From positions 248,001 through 312,000 of the forward strand of contig JAQJVL010000005.1 of assembly GCA_035578905.1 (NCBI GenBank): 64,000 nucleotides of DNA, in the 5' to 3' direction. The notes beneath the pieces were generated by a model that was not told the DNA's origin, did no database searches, and saw nothing but the letters and a program-made list of their open reading frames with translations. The position numbers and the translations under genes were made by a program. Shown piece by piece: positions 25,301 to 36,089 of this stretch. The stretch's first letter is position 1. Each line of letters starts with the position of its first letter. This DNA comes from Stictocephala bisonia (Eukaryota > Arthropoda > Insecta > Hemiptera > Membracidae).

Positions 25301-28300
25301 TATCGCTTGACAACGTGATATACCCAGTAGTGTATACAATCACCAAGAGTTTAACACTACTTGAGGTGGCCAGTGGCGTACTATCGCTTGACAACGTGAT
25401 ATACCCAGTAGTGTATACAATCACCAAGAGTTTAACACTACTTGAGGTGGCCAGTGGCGTACTATCGCTTGACAACGTGATATACCCAGTAGTGTATACA
25501 ATCACCAAGAGTTTAACACTACTTGAGGTGGCCAGTGGCGTACTATCGCTTGACAACGTGATATACCCAGTAGTGTATACAATCACCAAGAGTTTAACAC
25601 TACTTGAGGTGGCCAGTGGCGTACTATCGCTTGACAACGTGATATACCCAGTAGTGTATACAATCACCAAGAGTTTAACACTACTTGAGGTGGCCAGTGG
25701 CGTACTATCGCTTGACAACGTGATATACCCAGTAGTGTATACAATCACCAAGAGTTTAACACTACTTGAGGTGGCCAGTGGTGTACTATCGCTTGACAAC
25801 GTGATATACCCAGTAGTGTATACAATCACCAAGAGTTTAACACTACTTGAGGTGGCCAGTGGCGTACTATCGCTTGACAACGTGATATACCCAGTAGTGT
25901 ATACAATCACCAAGAGTTTACCCCTACGTGAGGTGGCCAGTGGTGTACTATCGCTCGACAACGTGATATACCCAGTGGTGTATACAATCACCAAGAGTTT
26001 AACACTACGTGAGGTGGCCAGTGGCGTACTATCGCTTGACAACGTGATATACCCAGTAGTGTATACAATCACCAAGAGTTTAACACTACTTGAGATGGCC
26101 AGTGGCGTACTATTGCTCGACAACGTGATATACCCAGTGGTGTATACAATCACCAAGAGTTTACCCCTACGTGAGGTGGCCAGTGGTGTACTATCGCTCG
26201 ACAACGTGATATACCCAGTGGTGTATACAATCACCAAGAGTTTAACACTACGTGAGGTGGCCAGTGGCGTACTATCGCTTGACAACGTGATATACCCAGT
26301 AGTGTATACAATCACCGAGTTTAACACTACGTGAGATGGCCAGTGGCGTACTATCGCTCGACAACGTGATATACCCAGTAGTGTATACAATCACCAAGAG
26401 TTTACCCCTACGTGAGGTGGCCAGTGGTGTACTATCGCTCGACAACGTGATATACCCAGTGGTGTATACAATCACCAAGAGTTTACCCCTACGTGAGGTG
26501 GCCAGTGGTGTACTATCGCTCGACAACGTGATATACCCAGTGGTGTATACAATCACCAAGAGTTTAACACTACGTGAGGTGGCCAGTGGCGTACTATCGC
26601 TTGACAACGTGATATACCCAGTAGTGTATACAATCACCAAGAGTTTAACACTACTTGAGGTGGCCAGTGGCGTACTATCGCTTGACAACGTGATATACCC
26701 AGTAGTGTATACAATCACCAAGAGTTTAACACTACGTGAGGTGGCCAGTGGGGAACTATCGCTTGAGAACGTGATATACCCAGTGGTGTATACAATCACC
26801 AAGAGCTTACCCCTACGTGAGATGGCCAGTGGGGTACTATCGCTCGACAACGTGATATACCCAGTAGTGTATACAATCACCAAGAGTTTAACACTACGTG
26901 AGGTGGCCAGTGGGGAACTATCGCTTGACAACGTGATATACCCAGTGGTGTATACAATCACCAAGACCTTACCCCTACGTGAGATGGCCAGTGGGGTACT
27001 ATCGCTCGACAACGTGATATACCCAGTGGTGTATACAATCACCAAGAGTTTAACACTACGTGAGATGGCCAGTGGCGTACTATCGCTCGACAACGTGAGA
27101 TATACCCAGTAGTGTACACAATAACCAAGAGTTTCACAGTACGTGAGATGGCCAGTGGCGTACTATCGCTCGACAACGTGATATACCCTGTGGTGTATAC
27201 AATCACCAAGAGTTTACCCCTACGTGAGATGGCCAGTGGCGTACTATCGCTCGACAACGTGATATACCCAGTGGTGTATACTATTACCAAGAGTTTAACA
27301 CTGCGTGAGGTGGCCAGTGGGGAACTATCGCTTGACAACGTGATATACCCAGTGCTGTATACAATCACCAAGAGTTTAACACTACGTGAGATTGCCAGTG
27401 GGGTACTATCGTTTGACTACGTGATATACCCAGTGGTGTATACAATCACCAAGAGTTTAACACTACGTGAGATTGCCAGTGGGGAACTATCGCTTGACAA
27501 CGTGATATACCCAGTGCTGTATACAATCACCAAGAGTTTAACACTACGTGAGATTGCCAGTGGGGTACTATCGTTTGACTACGTGATATACCCAGTGGTG
27601 TATACAATCACCAAGAGTTTAACACTACGTGAGGTGGCCAGTGGGGAACTATCGCTTGACAACGTGATATACCCCGTGGTGTATACAATCACCAAGAGTT
27701 TAACACTACGTGAGGTGGCCAGTGGGGAACTATCGCTTGACAACGTGATATACCTAGTGGTGTATACAATCATCAAGAGTTTAACACTACGTGAGGTGGC
27801 CAGTGGGGAACTATCGCTTGACAACGTGATATACCCCGTGGTGTATACAATCACCAAGAGTTTAACACTACGTGAGGTGGCCAGTGGGGTACTATCGTTT
27901 GACTACGTGATATACCCAGTGGTGTATACAATCATCAAGAGTTTAACACTACGTGAGATGGCCAATGGGATACTATCGCTCGACTACGTGATATACCCAG
28001 TGGTGTATACAATCACCAAGAGTTTAACACTACGTGAGATGGCCAGTGGGGTACTATCGCTCGACTACGTGATATACCCAGTAGTGTATACAATCATCAA
28101 GAGTTTAACACTACGTGAGATGGCCAGTGGGATACTATCGCTCGACTACGTGATATACCCAGTAGTGTATACAATCACCAAGAGTTTAACACTACTTGAG
28201 GTGGCCAGTGGCGTACTATCGCTCGACTACGTGATATACCCAGTGGTGTATACAATCACCAAGAGTTTAACACTACGTGAGATGGCCAGTGGGGTACTAT

Positions 28301-28315
28301 CGCTCGACTACGTGA
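22394..28315. repeat. 81-bp minisatellite/satellite array, about 73 units
   Basis: The unit is cttgacaacgtgatataccc, then agtagtgtatacaatcacca, then agagtttaacactacgtgag, then gtggccagtggcgtactatc, then g. 81 bp is 27 codons and the unit lacks stops in one frame on each strand, so both strands stay open for over 550 codons (plus: VASGVLSLDNVIYPVVYTI...). Units with accgag in place of accaagag are 2 bp short and break these frames. Near-identical blocks (ctacttgagg type) fill 23570-24310 and 25350-25870; edges are more diverged. A block at about 24605-25130 is repeated at about 26304-26840. The first units start at ctcgacaacg and the last ends at gactacgtga. Confidence 0.98.
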
Positions 28316-28735
28316 AATGGCTAGGGGGGTAATTTAAATTTGAAATTGTTGTTTTATGAAGGGTTTGGATGTTTGAAATGCTTGGCCTGATGTTGATTGG
28401 TGATGATTTTATTGATATTGGGGAGACTGATGTGATAAATATTATCTTTACTGAATATTATCGTAACGTCAAATAAGAAATGACAAACGCGTATTGGACA
28501 AGATGGGACAACATTGACATCTTGGCGTTTACAGTGTCAGCACATGTTGCCCTGCCGTTCATAAAGCAGGGGTAGGTCAAAAACATTATTTTCGTAAAAA
28601 TAAAAACTTCCATTGTTTCACAGAAATTTATTTATAAATTAATTATTTTTTACGTTATTTTATTGAGTTACACATGTTGTTCTTAAACAAACGAATACAA
28701 AATTTTATTTTAACTGGCCGGAATTTAAAAAATAT
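28316..28735. other. AT-rich spacer
   Basis: No recognisable feature between the 81-bp array and the tRNA-like segment. Confidence 0.5.
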
Positions 28736-28746
28736 TATTCCAAGCA

Positions 28747-28818
28747 TGGTGGCTCAATGGCATAGGCTTTGGACTGCGAAGGGCAATAAAGAAGGTTCGA
28801 ATTCCCATCTAAGCTAAC
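28747..28818 (+). mobile_element. tRNA-like SINE head (Pol III A and B boxes)
   Basis: A box tggctcaatgg at 28750-28760 fits the TRGYNNANNGG consensus fully. B box ggttcgaattc at 28794-28804 matches GGTTCGANTCC at 10 of 11 positions. The 44-bp A-to-B spacing is right for a tRNA promoter. The 5' and 3' ends (GCATGGT / ATCTAAGC) do not form a good acceptor stem, so this is a tRNA-derived SINE or decayed pseudo-tRNA rather than a functional tRNA. It lies just left of an inverted repeat and the 38-46-bp array. Confidence 0.65.
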
Positions 28819-28835
28819 GATCGGTACTTCACTAG

Positions 28836-29520
28836 TTAAATAGTTATGTCCACATTCGTGTCTTTTTGCGTGAGCTCAAGCGCATTCCTCTCACATGCCG
28901 TGTTACCGGGACGCATGGTGATGTAGTAACACATGCCGTGTTTCCGGGTCGCATGGTGCTGTAGTTACACATGCCGTGTTACAGGGACGCATGGTGATGT
29001 AGTTACACATGCCACATGCCGTGTTACCGGGACGCATGGTGATGTAGCTACACTTGCCGTGCTACTGGGACGCATGGTGATGTTACACGTGCCACATGCC
29101 GTGTTACCGGGACGCATGGTGATGTAGCTACACATGCCACATGCAGTGTTACCGGGACGCATGATGCTGTAGTCACACATAACCACATGCCGTGTTACCT
29201 GTACGCATGGTGCTGTAGTTACACATGCCACATGCATTGTTACCGGGACGAATGATGCTGTAGTCACACATAACCACATGCCGTGTTACCGGTACGCATG
29301 GTGCTGCAGTTACACATGCCACATGCCGTGTTACCGGAACGCATGATGCTGTAGTTACACATAACCACATCGCCTTAATCCATCTTGAACACATTATTAC
29401 TAAGGCACGTATGTGGACAGGAAGAAGGCATGCGTTGACGCTTGTGGAATGGAATGTTGAAAGGAGTGTGGAAACGCAAGTTTAACGTGAAAGCGCACAA
29501 GTGTGGACATAGCTAATTAA
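28836..29520. mobile_element. inverted-repeat element enclosing a tandem array
   Basis: The left end at 28836 on (tagttatgtccacattcgtg) matches the reverse complement of the right end at 29520 back (tagctatgtccacacttgtg) at about 20 of the first 25 bases. Between them lies the 38-46-bp array (28892-29370) and about 120 bp of unique sequence. It could be a foldback or MITE-like element carrying an internal minisatellite. Target duplication not identified. Confidence 0.5.
28892..29370. repeat. 38-46-bp minisatellite, about 11 units
   Basis: The core unit is catgccgtgttaccgggacg, then catggtgatgtagttaca (38 bp). Many units gain catgcca or taaccaca insertions (45-46 bp). GC-richer than its surroundings. 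Small open frames on both strands have no meaning beyond the repeat. Confidence 0.93.
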
Positions 29521-30065
29521 GTCCAAGCACAGGCCTGCAGGCCTATACAAACTGTCGAGTGAAGTTTACAATGAAAAAATTCATGTGTTATTTTATTCCG
29601 AAAAAATACTTAAGTTAGAAATTTTAGGTAGTTATTAACTGACTATTTTAGTGCTTTATTGGTGAATAACATAAAAAATGACTTAGCAATGAATAAAATA
29701 TTTATATTTTTCTGTTAAGTTTCTTGAATGGAAATAAGATTTAATATTGCCGCTTGGCCGAGCAGATGGTTCATGAGCAACCAATTGCCTCCTTGAAGCT
29801 GTCTGAATTATGAATAATGCACGCAAGTTGAGATAACGATTTTATTGTCAGCACATTTGTTTAAGATAAATTATATTTTTTGTCAACGCCATTCAAACAA
29901 ATGTTATTGAAATAAACTGACAGTTCCAATATCATGTATTAAACTCATCTTTAATAATAAGAAAATTGTTTTATAATTAATTGTAATTGTAAGGATCTTC
30001 ATACAGGAAAGCTAAAAAGGCTTATCCTGCAAGTCTTTTATCCACGTGTAAGCTGGCAGTAATGG
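29521..30065. other. AT-rich spacer
   Basis: No recognisable feature. Confidence 0.5.
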
Positions 30066-30965
30066 ACTGTGTCAGGAGAGTTCGGGCACAGCTGTGTCAG
30101 GAGAGGTCGGTCACAACTGTGTCAGGAGAGGTCCGTCACAGCTGTGTCAGGATAGGTCGACCACAGCTGTGTCAAGAGAGGTCGGTCACAGCTGTGTCAG
30201 GAGAGTTCTGTCACAGCTGTTTCAGGAGAGTTCTGTCATAGTTGTTTCAGGATAGGTCGGTCACAGCTGTGTCAGGAGAGGTCGGCCACAGCTGTGTCAG
30301 GAGAGGTCGGCCACAGCTGTATCAGGATAGGTCGGTCACAACTGTGTCAGGAGAGTTCTGTCACAGCTGTGTCAGGAGAGTTCTGTCACAGCTGTGTCAG
30401 GATAGGTCGGTCACAGCTATGTCAGGAGAGGTCGGCCACAGCTGTGTCAGGAGAGGTCTGCCACAGCTGTGTCAAGAGAGTTCGGTCACAGCTATGTCAG
30501 GAGAGATCGGTCACAGCTGTGTCAGGAGAGATCGGTCACAGCTGTGTCAGGAGAGGTCGGTCACATCTGTGTCAGGAGAGTTCTGTCACAGCTGTGTCGG
30601 ATAGATCGGTCACAGCTATGTCAGGAGAGTTCTGTCACAGCTTATTCAGGAGAGGTCCGTCACAGCTGTGTCAGGAGAGTTCTGTCACAGCTGTGTCAGG
30701 ATAGGTCGGTCACAGCTATGTCAGGAGAGTTCTGTCACAGCTGTGTCAGGAGAGGTCGGTCTCAGCTGTGTCAGGAGAGGTCGGTCACAGCTGTGTCTGG
30801 AGAGTTCGGCCACAGCTGTGTCAGGAGAGGTCGGTCACAGCTGTGTCAGGATAGGTCGGTCACAGCTGTGTCAGGAGAGGTCGGCCACGGCTGTGTCAGG
30901 AGAGTTCGGTCACAGCTGTGTCAGGAGAGTTCTGTCACAGCTGTGTCAGGAGAGGTCGGTCACTC
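30066..30965. repeat. 25-bp minisatellite, 36 units
   Basis: The unit is gtcacagctgtgtcaggaga, then ggtcg (or gttct, gttcg). Only point variants occur: taggtcg, gttctg, ggccac. Because 25 is not a multiple of 3 and the unit has no stop in any frame, every plus-strand frame is open. Most units contain CAGCTG, a 6-bp palindrome fitting the E-box consensus. Variant types are interspersed without a strict higher-order period. Confidence 0.97.
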
Positions 30966-31326
30966 TTTGTGTGCCCTTATATTCTTATTATTAACAGTGC
31001 ATTGACAGATAATGCAGTATCTTATCAGTACAACCTTAATTTGTGATTTCAAGTTTTAAAGGCAATATACGTGGTGAGATAAGGCAGACTGTATTATCAG
31101 TTGAGCCTTAGTTTTGACAGCCACAGGTAAGTGAAGTTTAACTTTGCATGAGACCCAAGCTTAGGTTGTCATAAAGTGTTGAACGCCTGATGTAGCTGGA
31201 GCAACCGGAAAAGATTACACTAGTTAAATTATTTTTTTATAATCAAAGTATTAAAATATATTGAACACAGAACTCTTAGTAGCCTACCCACCTTACATAC
31301 TTATTTCACTTCCTATTGCTTTTACC
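30966..31326. other. spacer, nothing recognised
   Basis: Unique AT-rich sequence between the 25-bp and 100-bp arrays. Confidence 0.5.
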
Positions 31327-32375
31327 CATTTCGAGACAGAGGCCGTTTGTAACTCCTATGTGATTAGATTGTGCACTATTGGTGGTACAACTAATCTCCA
31401 TGAACATTGGACTTCAGATTTACCTCCAACTCGAGGCACAAGCCACTTGACACCCCAATGTGATTAGATAGTGCACTATAGGTGGAACAACTAATCTCCA
31501 TGTACATTGGACTTCAGCTTTACTCCCAACTCGAGGCACAAGCCACTTGACACCCCAATGTGATTAGATAGTGCACTATAGGTGGAACAACTAATCTCCA
31601 TGTACATTGGACTTCAGCTTTACCCCCAACTCGAGGCACAAGCCACTTGACACCCCAATGTGATTAGATAGTGCACTATAGGTTGAACAACTAATTTCCA
31701 TGTACATTGGACTTCAGCTTTACCCCCAACTCGAGGCACAAGCCACTTGACACCCCAATGTGATTAGATAGTGCACTATAGGTGGAACAACTAATCTCCA
31801 TGTACATTGGACTTCAGCTTTACCCCCAACTCGAGGCACAAGCCACTAGACACCCCTATGTGATTAGATTGTGCACTATTGGTGGTACAACTAATCTCCA
31901 TGAACATTGGACTTCAGCTTTACCCCCAACTCGAGGCACAGACCACTTGACACCCCAATGTGATTAGATAGTGCACTATAGGTGGAACAACTAATCTCCA
32001 TCTACATTGGACTTCAGCTTTACCCCCAACTCGAGGCACAAGCCACTTGACACCCCAATGTGATTAGATAGTGCACTATAGGTGGAACAACTAATCTCCA
32101 TCTACATTGGACTTCAGCTTTACCCCCAACTCGAGGCACAAGCCACTTGACACCCCAATGTGATTAGATAGTGCACTATAGGTGGAACAACTAATCTCCA
32201 TCTACATTGGACTTCAGCTTTACCCCCAACTCGAGGCACAAGCCACTTGACACCCCAATGTGATTAGATAGTGTACTATAGGTGGAACAACTAATCTCCA
32301 TGTACATTGGACTTCAGCTTTACCCCCAACTCGAGGCACAGACCACTTGACACCTCAATGTAATCGGGCCAAGTT
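31327..32375. repeat. 100-bp minisatellite, 10 full units
   Basis: tgtgattagat begins units at 31359, 31459, 31559 and every 100 bp to 32259 with no indels. A diverged partial unit precedes (from about 31327) and a degenerate start follows at 32359. Most units include the 12-bp perfect palindrome atagtgcactat. The units at 31359 and 31859 share private variants (attgtgcactattggtggta), which implies copying across five units. Confidence 0.97.
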
Positions 32376-32959
32376 GCATGCTTCTAAACAGAAGAACCTT
32401 ACCAACTGTAAAAATATTCTAACCTTAATGAGGACGATAAACTATTCGGACTGTCCTTCAGGGCTCGTCCAATTTGTCAAATCGCTGGAGGAACCCAAGG
32501 TAAGGATCTGAACTCTGTTTTACGAGGCAGTGACTGCTCTCTGTTGTTTCTGGCACATCCATATCTGATGGCTTCTAGACCAAATCGCTTGTGCAATTTC
32601 TAAAGCTCGACTATTTTATTTTTCAATTTGACGCGATGTATTAACAATCGACATACAGTAGTGCTCATGAAGTGAAAATTGTTTCGCTTAACGGACGTGG
32701 TAATGCACCATTACCTTATATGTTTGTTTGTTAGGAACAAAATAAAAGTTATGTAAATGGTATTTGAAAAAAATACAGGTCGAACATCTGATAAAACAAT
32801 GGTTAGGAAATATCATTTAATTTTTAGCTCTCACGTGTTTTAAGTATATCCTTATGTGACCTTTGTAATCATAACTCATCTGGGAGTGACGGCCCCTGGG
32901 GGTTGGAAGAAAAGTTAAAATACAACAGTTTTATATTTTATAAACAAGTACTAAACCCA
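32376..32959. other. spacer, nothing recognised
   Basis: Mixed-composition unique sequence with no frame or RNA feature I can support. Confidence 0.45.
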
Positions 32960-33172
32960 GTGGCCTTAACCAGAGGGTTCCGTAGTTATCGAAAGACAAC
33001 TGCGACAAGCAACGTCGAGCGTGGCTGTTCCTTGGATGGATGACTGAGTGATTCCATGCTTGTACGCAGCCCGCCTGCCCGGTTACTGGTGGTGGTTCGT
33101 AAGTCGTTGGTCCCCAGGTTAAGTGTGAGAAAGAGCTTCTTAGCCCTTAATTCGTCTGGTAAAATATGACCT
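32960..33172 (+). mobile_element. 5S-rRNA-derived SINE (SINE3-like)
   Basis: 33005-33050 resembles the internal promoter half of eukaryotic 5S rRNA: aagcaacgtcgagcgtgg matches the 5S A-box region (AAGCAACGTCGGGCGCGG type) and ccttggatggatgact matches the intermediate-element/C-box region (CTTGGATGGGTGACC type). I estimate about 33 of 42 bases agree with generic 5S. It continues into a non-5S body (gcccgcctgcccggttactg) and ends near aaaatatga. The 5S halves outside this core are not recognisable, so it is not a 5S gene. Confidence 0.7.
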
Positions 33173-34241
33173 TTTAACTTTAACGCTTCATTTTAGTAAG
33201 TGGTTAACAAAATCGAACGACTTTATCGTATTGTAAATAATACACAGTTACAATTATTTTCGAATTTATAGTACACATAATGTTAGGTTATCTTGTGTAT
33301 CACCTTTATTTGTGAAGTTCAACATGGTTTCCATTGTTGGCAAATAGGTAATTACGTTTTTTAACTCGGTCCATACTCCATGACGCATTTCATCATAATG
33401 TTTGTAAAGGGTTTCAATTCTTAAGTGTTAAAACATTTAAGAATTGAAACCCTGATATTTTACAAAGAATAAAAAACACATGTTTAATGGCATGTAGGCC
33501 GTAGGGTGAGTCTGAGGCCCATTATCAGTTATGCTTGTACTCTATAGGAAGGGTTTTCTATAGGGTGAGTGGGAATCCCGTCAAGAGTTGTCTTAGGATG
33601 CATCGGAAAGCTATGTAGAAGGATGGATGAGATGTCATAATTGTGCCTGTAAGATGGGTGAGAAGGTCAATTACATTTGCGCATTTAGGAAGGGTAGGGG
33701 GGTCTTTAGTATTCGGTAAAGTTTTTACAAATAGAAAAAAAAATAAAAAAAAATTACCCAAAGGTACCGTATATTTGAGAATTTTTGTTATTGCTATCTT
33801 CAAGTCAAGATGCTGTCGCTGGATATCTCATTATTACTGAGCCCAATGTCTGCGCGTAACCGTGGCGAGCAAGCTTGTCCAAGATGCTCATCTGAAAATG
33901 TTATAAATAGAAGCCAGACTGACTGGACCGACCGCAGCCTCAACGTGACTCATAGTTTAGATTATGATTCGCTATTCTTTCGAACGTCATGTTTTACGGG
34001 ATTCCCTTTGTTTGTATTGTATCCCTTTTAATTTTTAAGATCTGGTTTGGAGATTGTAAGATATGGCATAAGTAACTTCAATACAATGTAACATATGGAT
34101 CCTTCATGTTATGGCTACCTTCTTTTTATTTTGTATGAAATTTATTGCTAACTTGTAATTTATCAACGAAATGTTTTTGAGGCAATGAAAGAATTCGCTC
34201 TCAGTATAGATAAATATTTGAACACATGTTGACGGACGAAT
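33173..34241. other. spacer with a perfect 17-bp hairpin
   Basis: Contains the hairpin at 33408-33453 listed separately, an A-rich tract near 33739-33756, and short overlapping frames (33558-33803 -, 33643-33840 +, 33810-34031 +) without recognisable domains. Confidence 0.45.
33408..33453. repeat. 17-bp perfect inverted repeat, 12-base loop
   Basis: The arms agggtttcaattcttaa (33408-33424) and ttaagaattgaaaccct (33437-33453) are exact reverse complements. Outer tttgta/tacaaa (33401 and 33461) extend the symmetry with interruptions. It may be the core of a small foldback element. Confidence 0.95.
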
Positions 34242-34715
34242 GCTGTAGTCTCCGCCTCAACCTGTGCCACTCTCGTGGTTCGGATGTCACGCCGACGGTC
34301 CCCAGAGGTAGTAAGTAGCCGTAGCTGAGGTTTGTGCTAAGCTGTAGTCTCCGGCTCAACCTGTGCCATTCTCGTGGTTAGAACGTCACGCCGACGGTCC
34401 CCAGAGGTAGTAAGTAGCCGTACTTGAGGTTTGTGCTAAGCTTTAGACTCCGGCTCAACCTGTGCCGTTCTCGTGGATCGGACATCACGCCGGCTGTCAC
34501 CATTGGTAGTGACTGTACGTGAGGTTTGTGCTTATATGTAGTCTCTAGCTAACCCTGAGCCGATGTCGTGGTTCGGATGGCACGCCGGCTGTCGCCAGTT
34601 GTAAATGGCCGTGGACGCACCGAAAGTTTGTGCTAATCTGTAGTCTACTCCCACAGTGCCGATCTTGTGGTTTCAACGTCACTCCAACTTTACCCAATGG
34701 TGCTAACTAGGAGTA
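34242..34715. repeat. about 99-bp diverged minisatellite, 5 units
   Basis: Starts near 34242, 34341, 34440, 34535 and 34636. The unit contains tgtagtctccggctcaacct, then gtgccattctcgtggtt, then cacgccgacggtccccagag. Divergence increases to the right. This is the oldest-looking array in the window. Confidence 0.9.
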
Positions 34716-36089
34716 GTCAGTCCTTACTACGCATTCTTAAAGTTTTCTTCACCTTTTTGACTTTAAAGTACTACTACTACGTTAAAAAGATGCACAAGTA
34801 CTCATTGATGAATGAATAGGCATTGAAAGTGTTTTTTCAGTACTTATAAATAATGCTTTAGTTTGATTCAAATGCTTTCTTACAATCAAAGAGCCCCTCT
34901 TAAAGTTAAATCCAATCTTGAGTAGAATATTGTAGAGATGTTCTCGATATAATACCAACAGGAAAAAATCAAAGAATGTGGAATTAGTCAAACTTACTTA
35001 TTTAACAATTCCCTCTTGAATTAAAATTCCAGAGAACGGTTATAATAAGTTTTGAATTGTACAAAACTTTAAATTAGAAACTAGAAGTACAACATTCTCT
35101 AGAGCTGTGTGTTTTTATCGTTGAAACTCCATAATACCATTCAAAAAGTTTCATTTATTTAAGATAGTTGGCACGGTGCCAAGCAAAGCTGGCTAGCTGA
35201 TGCCAAACGATGGCTGTGGTTATTTGGAACTCGATGAACATTAACGTCAAAGATCTAATGAATGAGCGAGGCGAATAAAAATGTTTAATGTTGTAGTAAC
35301 AGTGTTTCCAATGGTAAAGTTATACTCCAGTTCCATGTGAATTAAGAGACGCTATCAGTACTTTGTACAAGATATACGACACAGGACACGAACTACATCC
35401 TTTAACCAACGATTTGAGTTGGAAAATGTTGATTTTCTTACATCGAAATACTTGCCGTCTGTTGTTAACGTCGAGCAGGAGCATTAATCATAGAACTGAC
35501 TGCAGTACGAATTTATTAACGGTTAATTACTTGCAATCTGCCAGTAACCTAGGATATTCTGTTGGATTACACGTTTCGGCTTTTATCATCAGATTTTTAA
35601 AACTTGAAATATTAAAAAAAAAATGTTCTTGATGGTCTTGTTCAAGTTTTTATTTTTTATTTATTTATTTTTTTTTTAACACTGAATATTAAATATATGA
35701 CGAATAATGAAATGTTTAAAAACATGTGGTAGGTTTATTTGAATATAAATTGATCATAGTTGTTGGTTTTCTTCTACTTTAATTACATTGCAAATAATGT
35801 ATTTGACTGGAGTTTACTTTTGTTGTTGAGTAGGTAGTGTGGGTGGGATTTTGTTGATTGTTATATAACTCTCCTTTATTGGACATATGTAATGGATTTA
35901 GGTTTGTTTTGAGTTTTGAGTAATTATGGTTGTAGTTGACAGGATGATCGGCAAAGTTTTATTTCTGGGTATTGACAGCTTAGGGAAAAAATCGTTTTCC
36001 TATAGTGTGTTTTATTTTTATATAATTGATCATTAAATTCTCTTTTTATTATTGTTCAGAAACTTACTCTTAGAACACCTGCCATTTTC
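34716..36089. other. AT-rich spacer, no gene recognised
   Basis: Frames at 34782-34991 (-) and 35363-35632 (+) are 69 and 89 codons long with no known motif. A long A/T-rich low-complexity patch lies at 35605-35700. Confidence 0.5.

Noticed and set aside
23119..28332. Very long plus- and minus-strand frames in the 81-bp array as genes
   Set aside because: Both strands are open because the unit is 81 bp and stop-free in one frame per strand. Indel units break the frames and variants are not conservative. No promoter, splice or start context.
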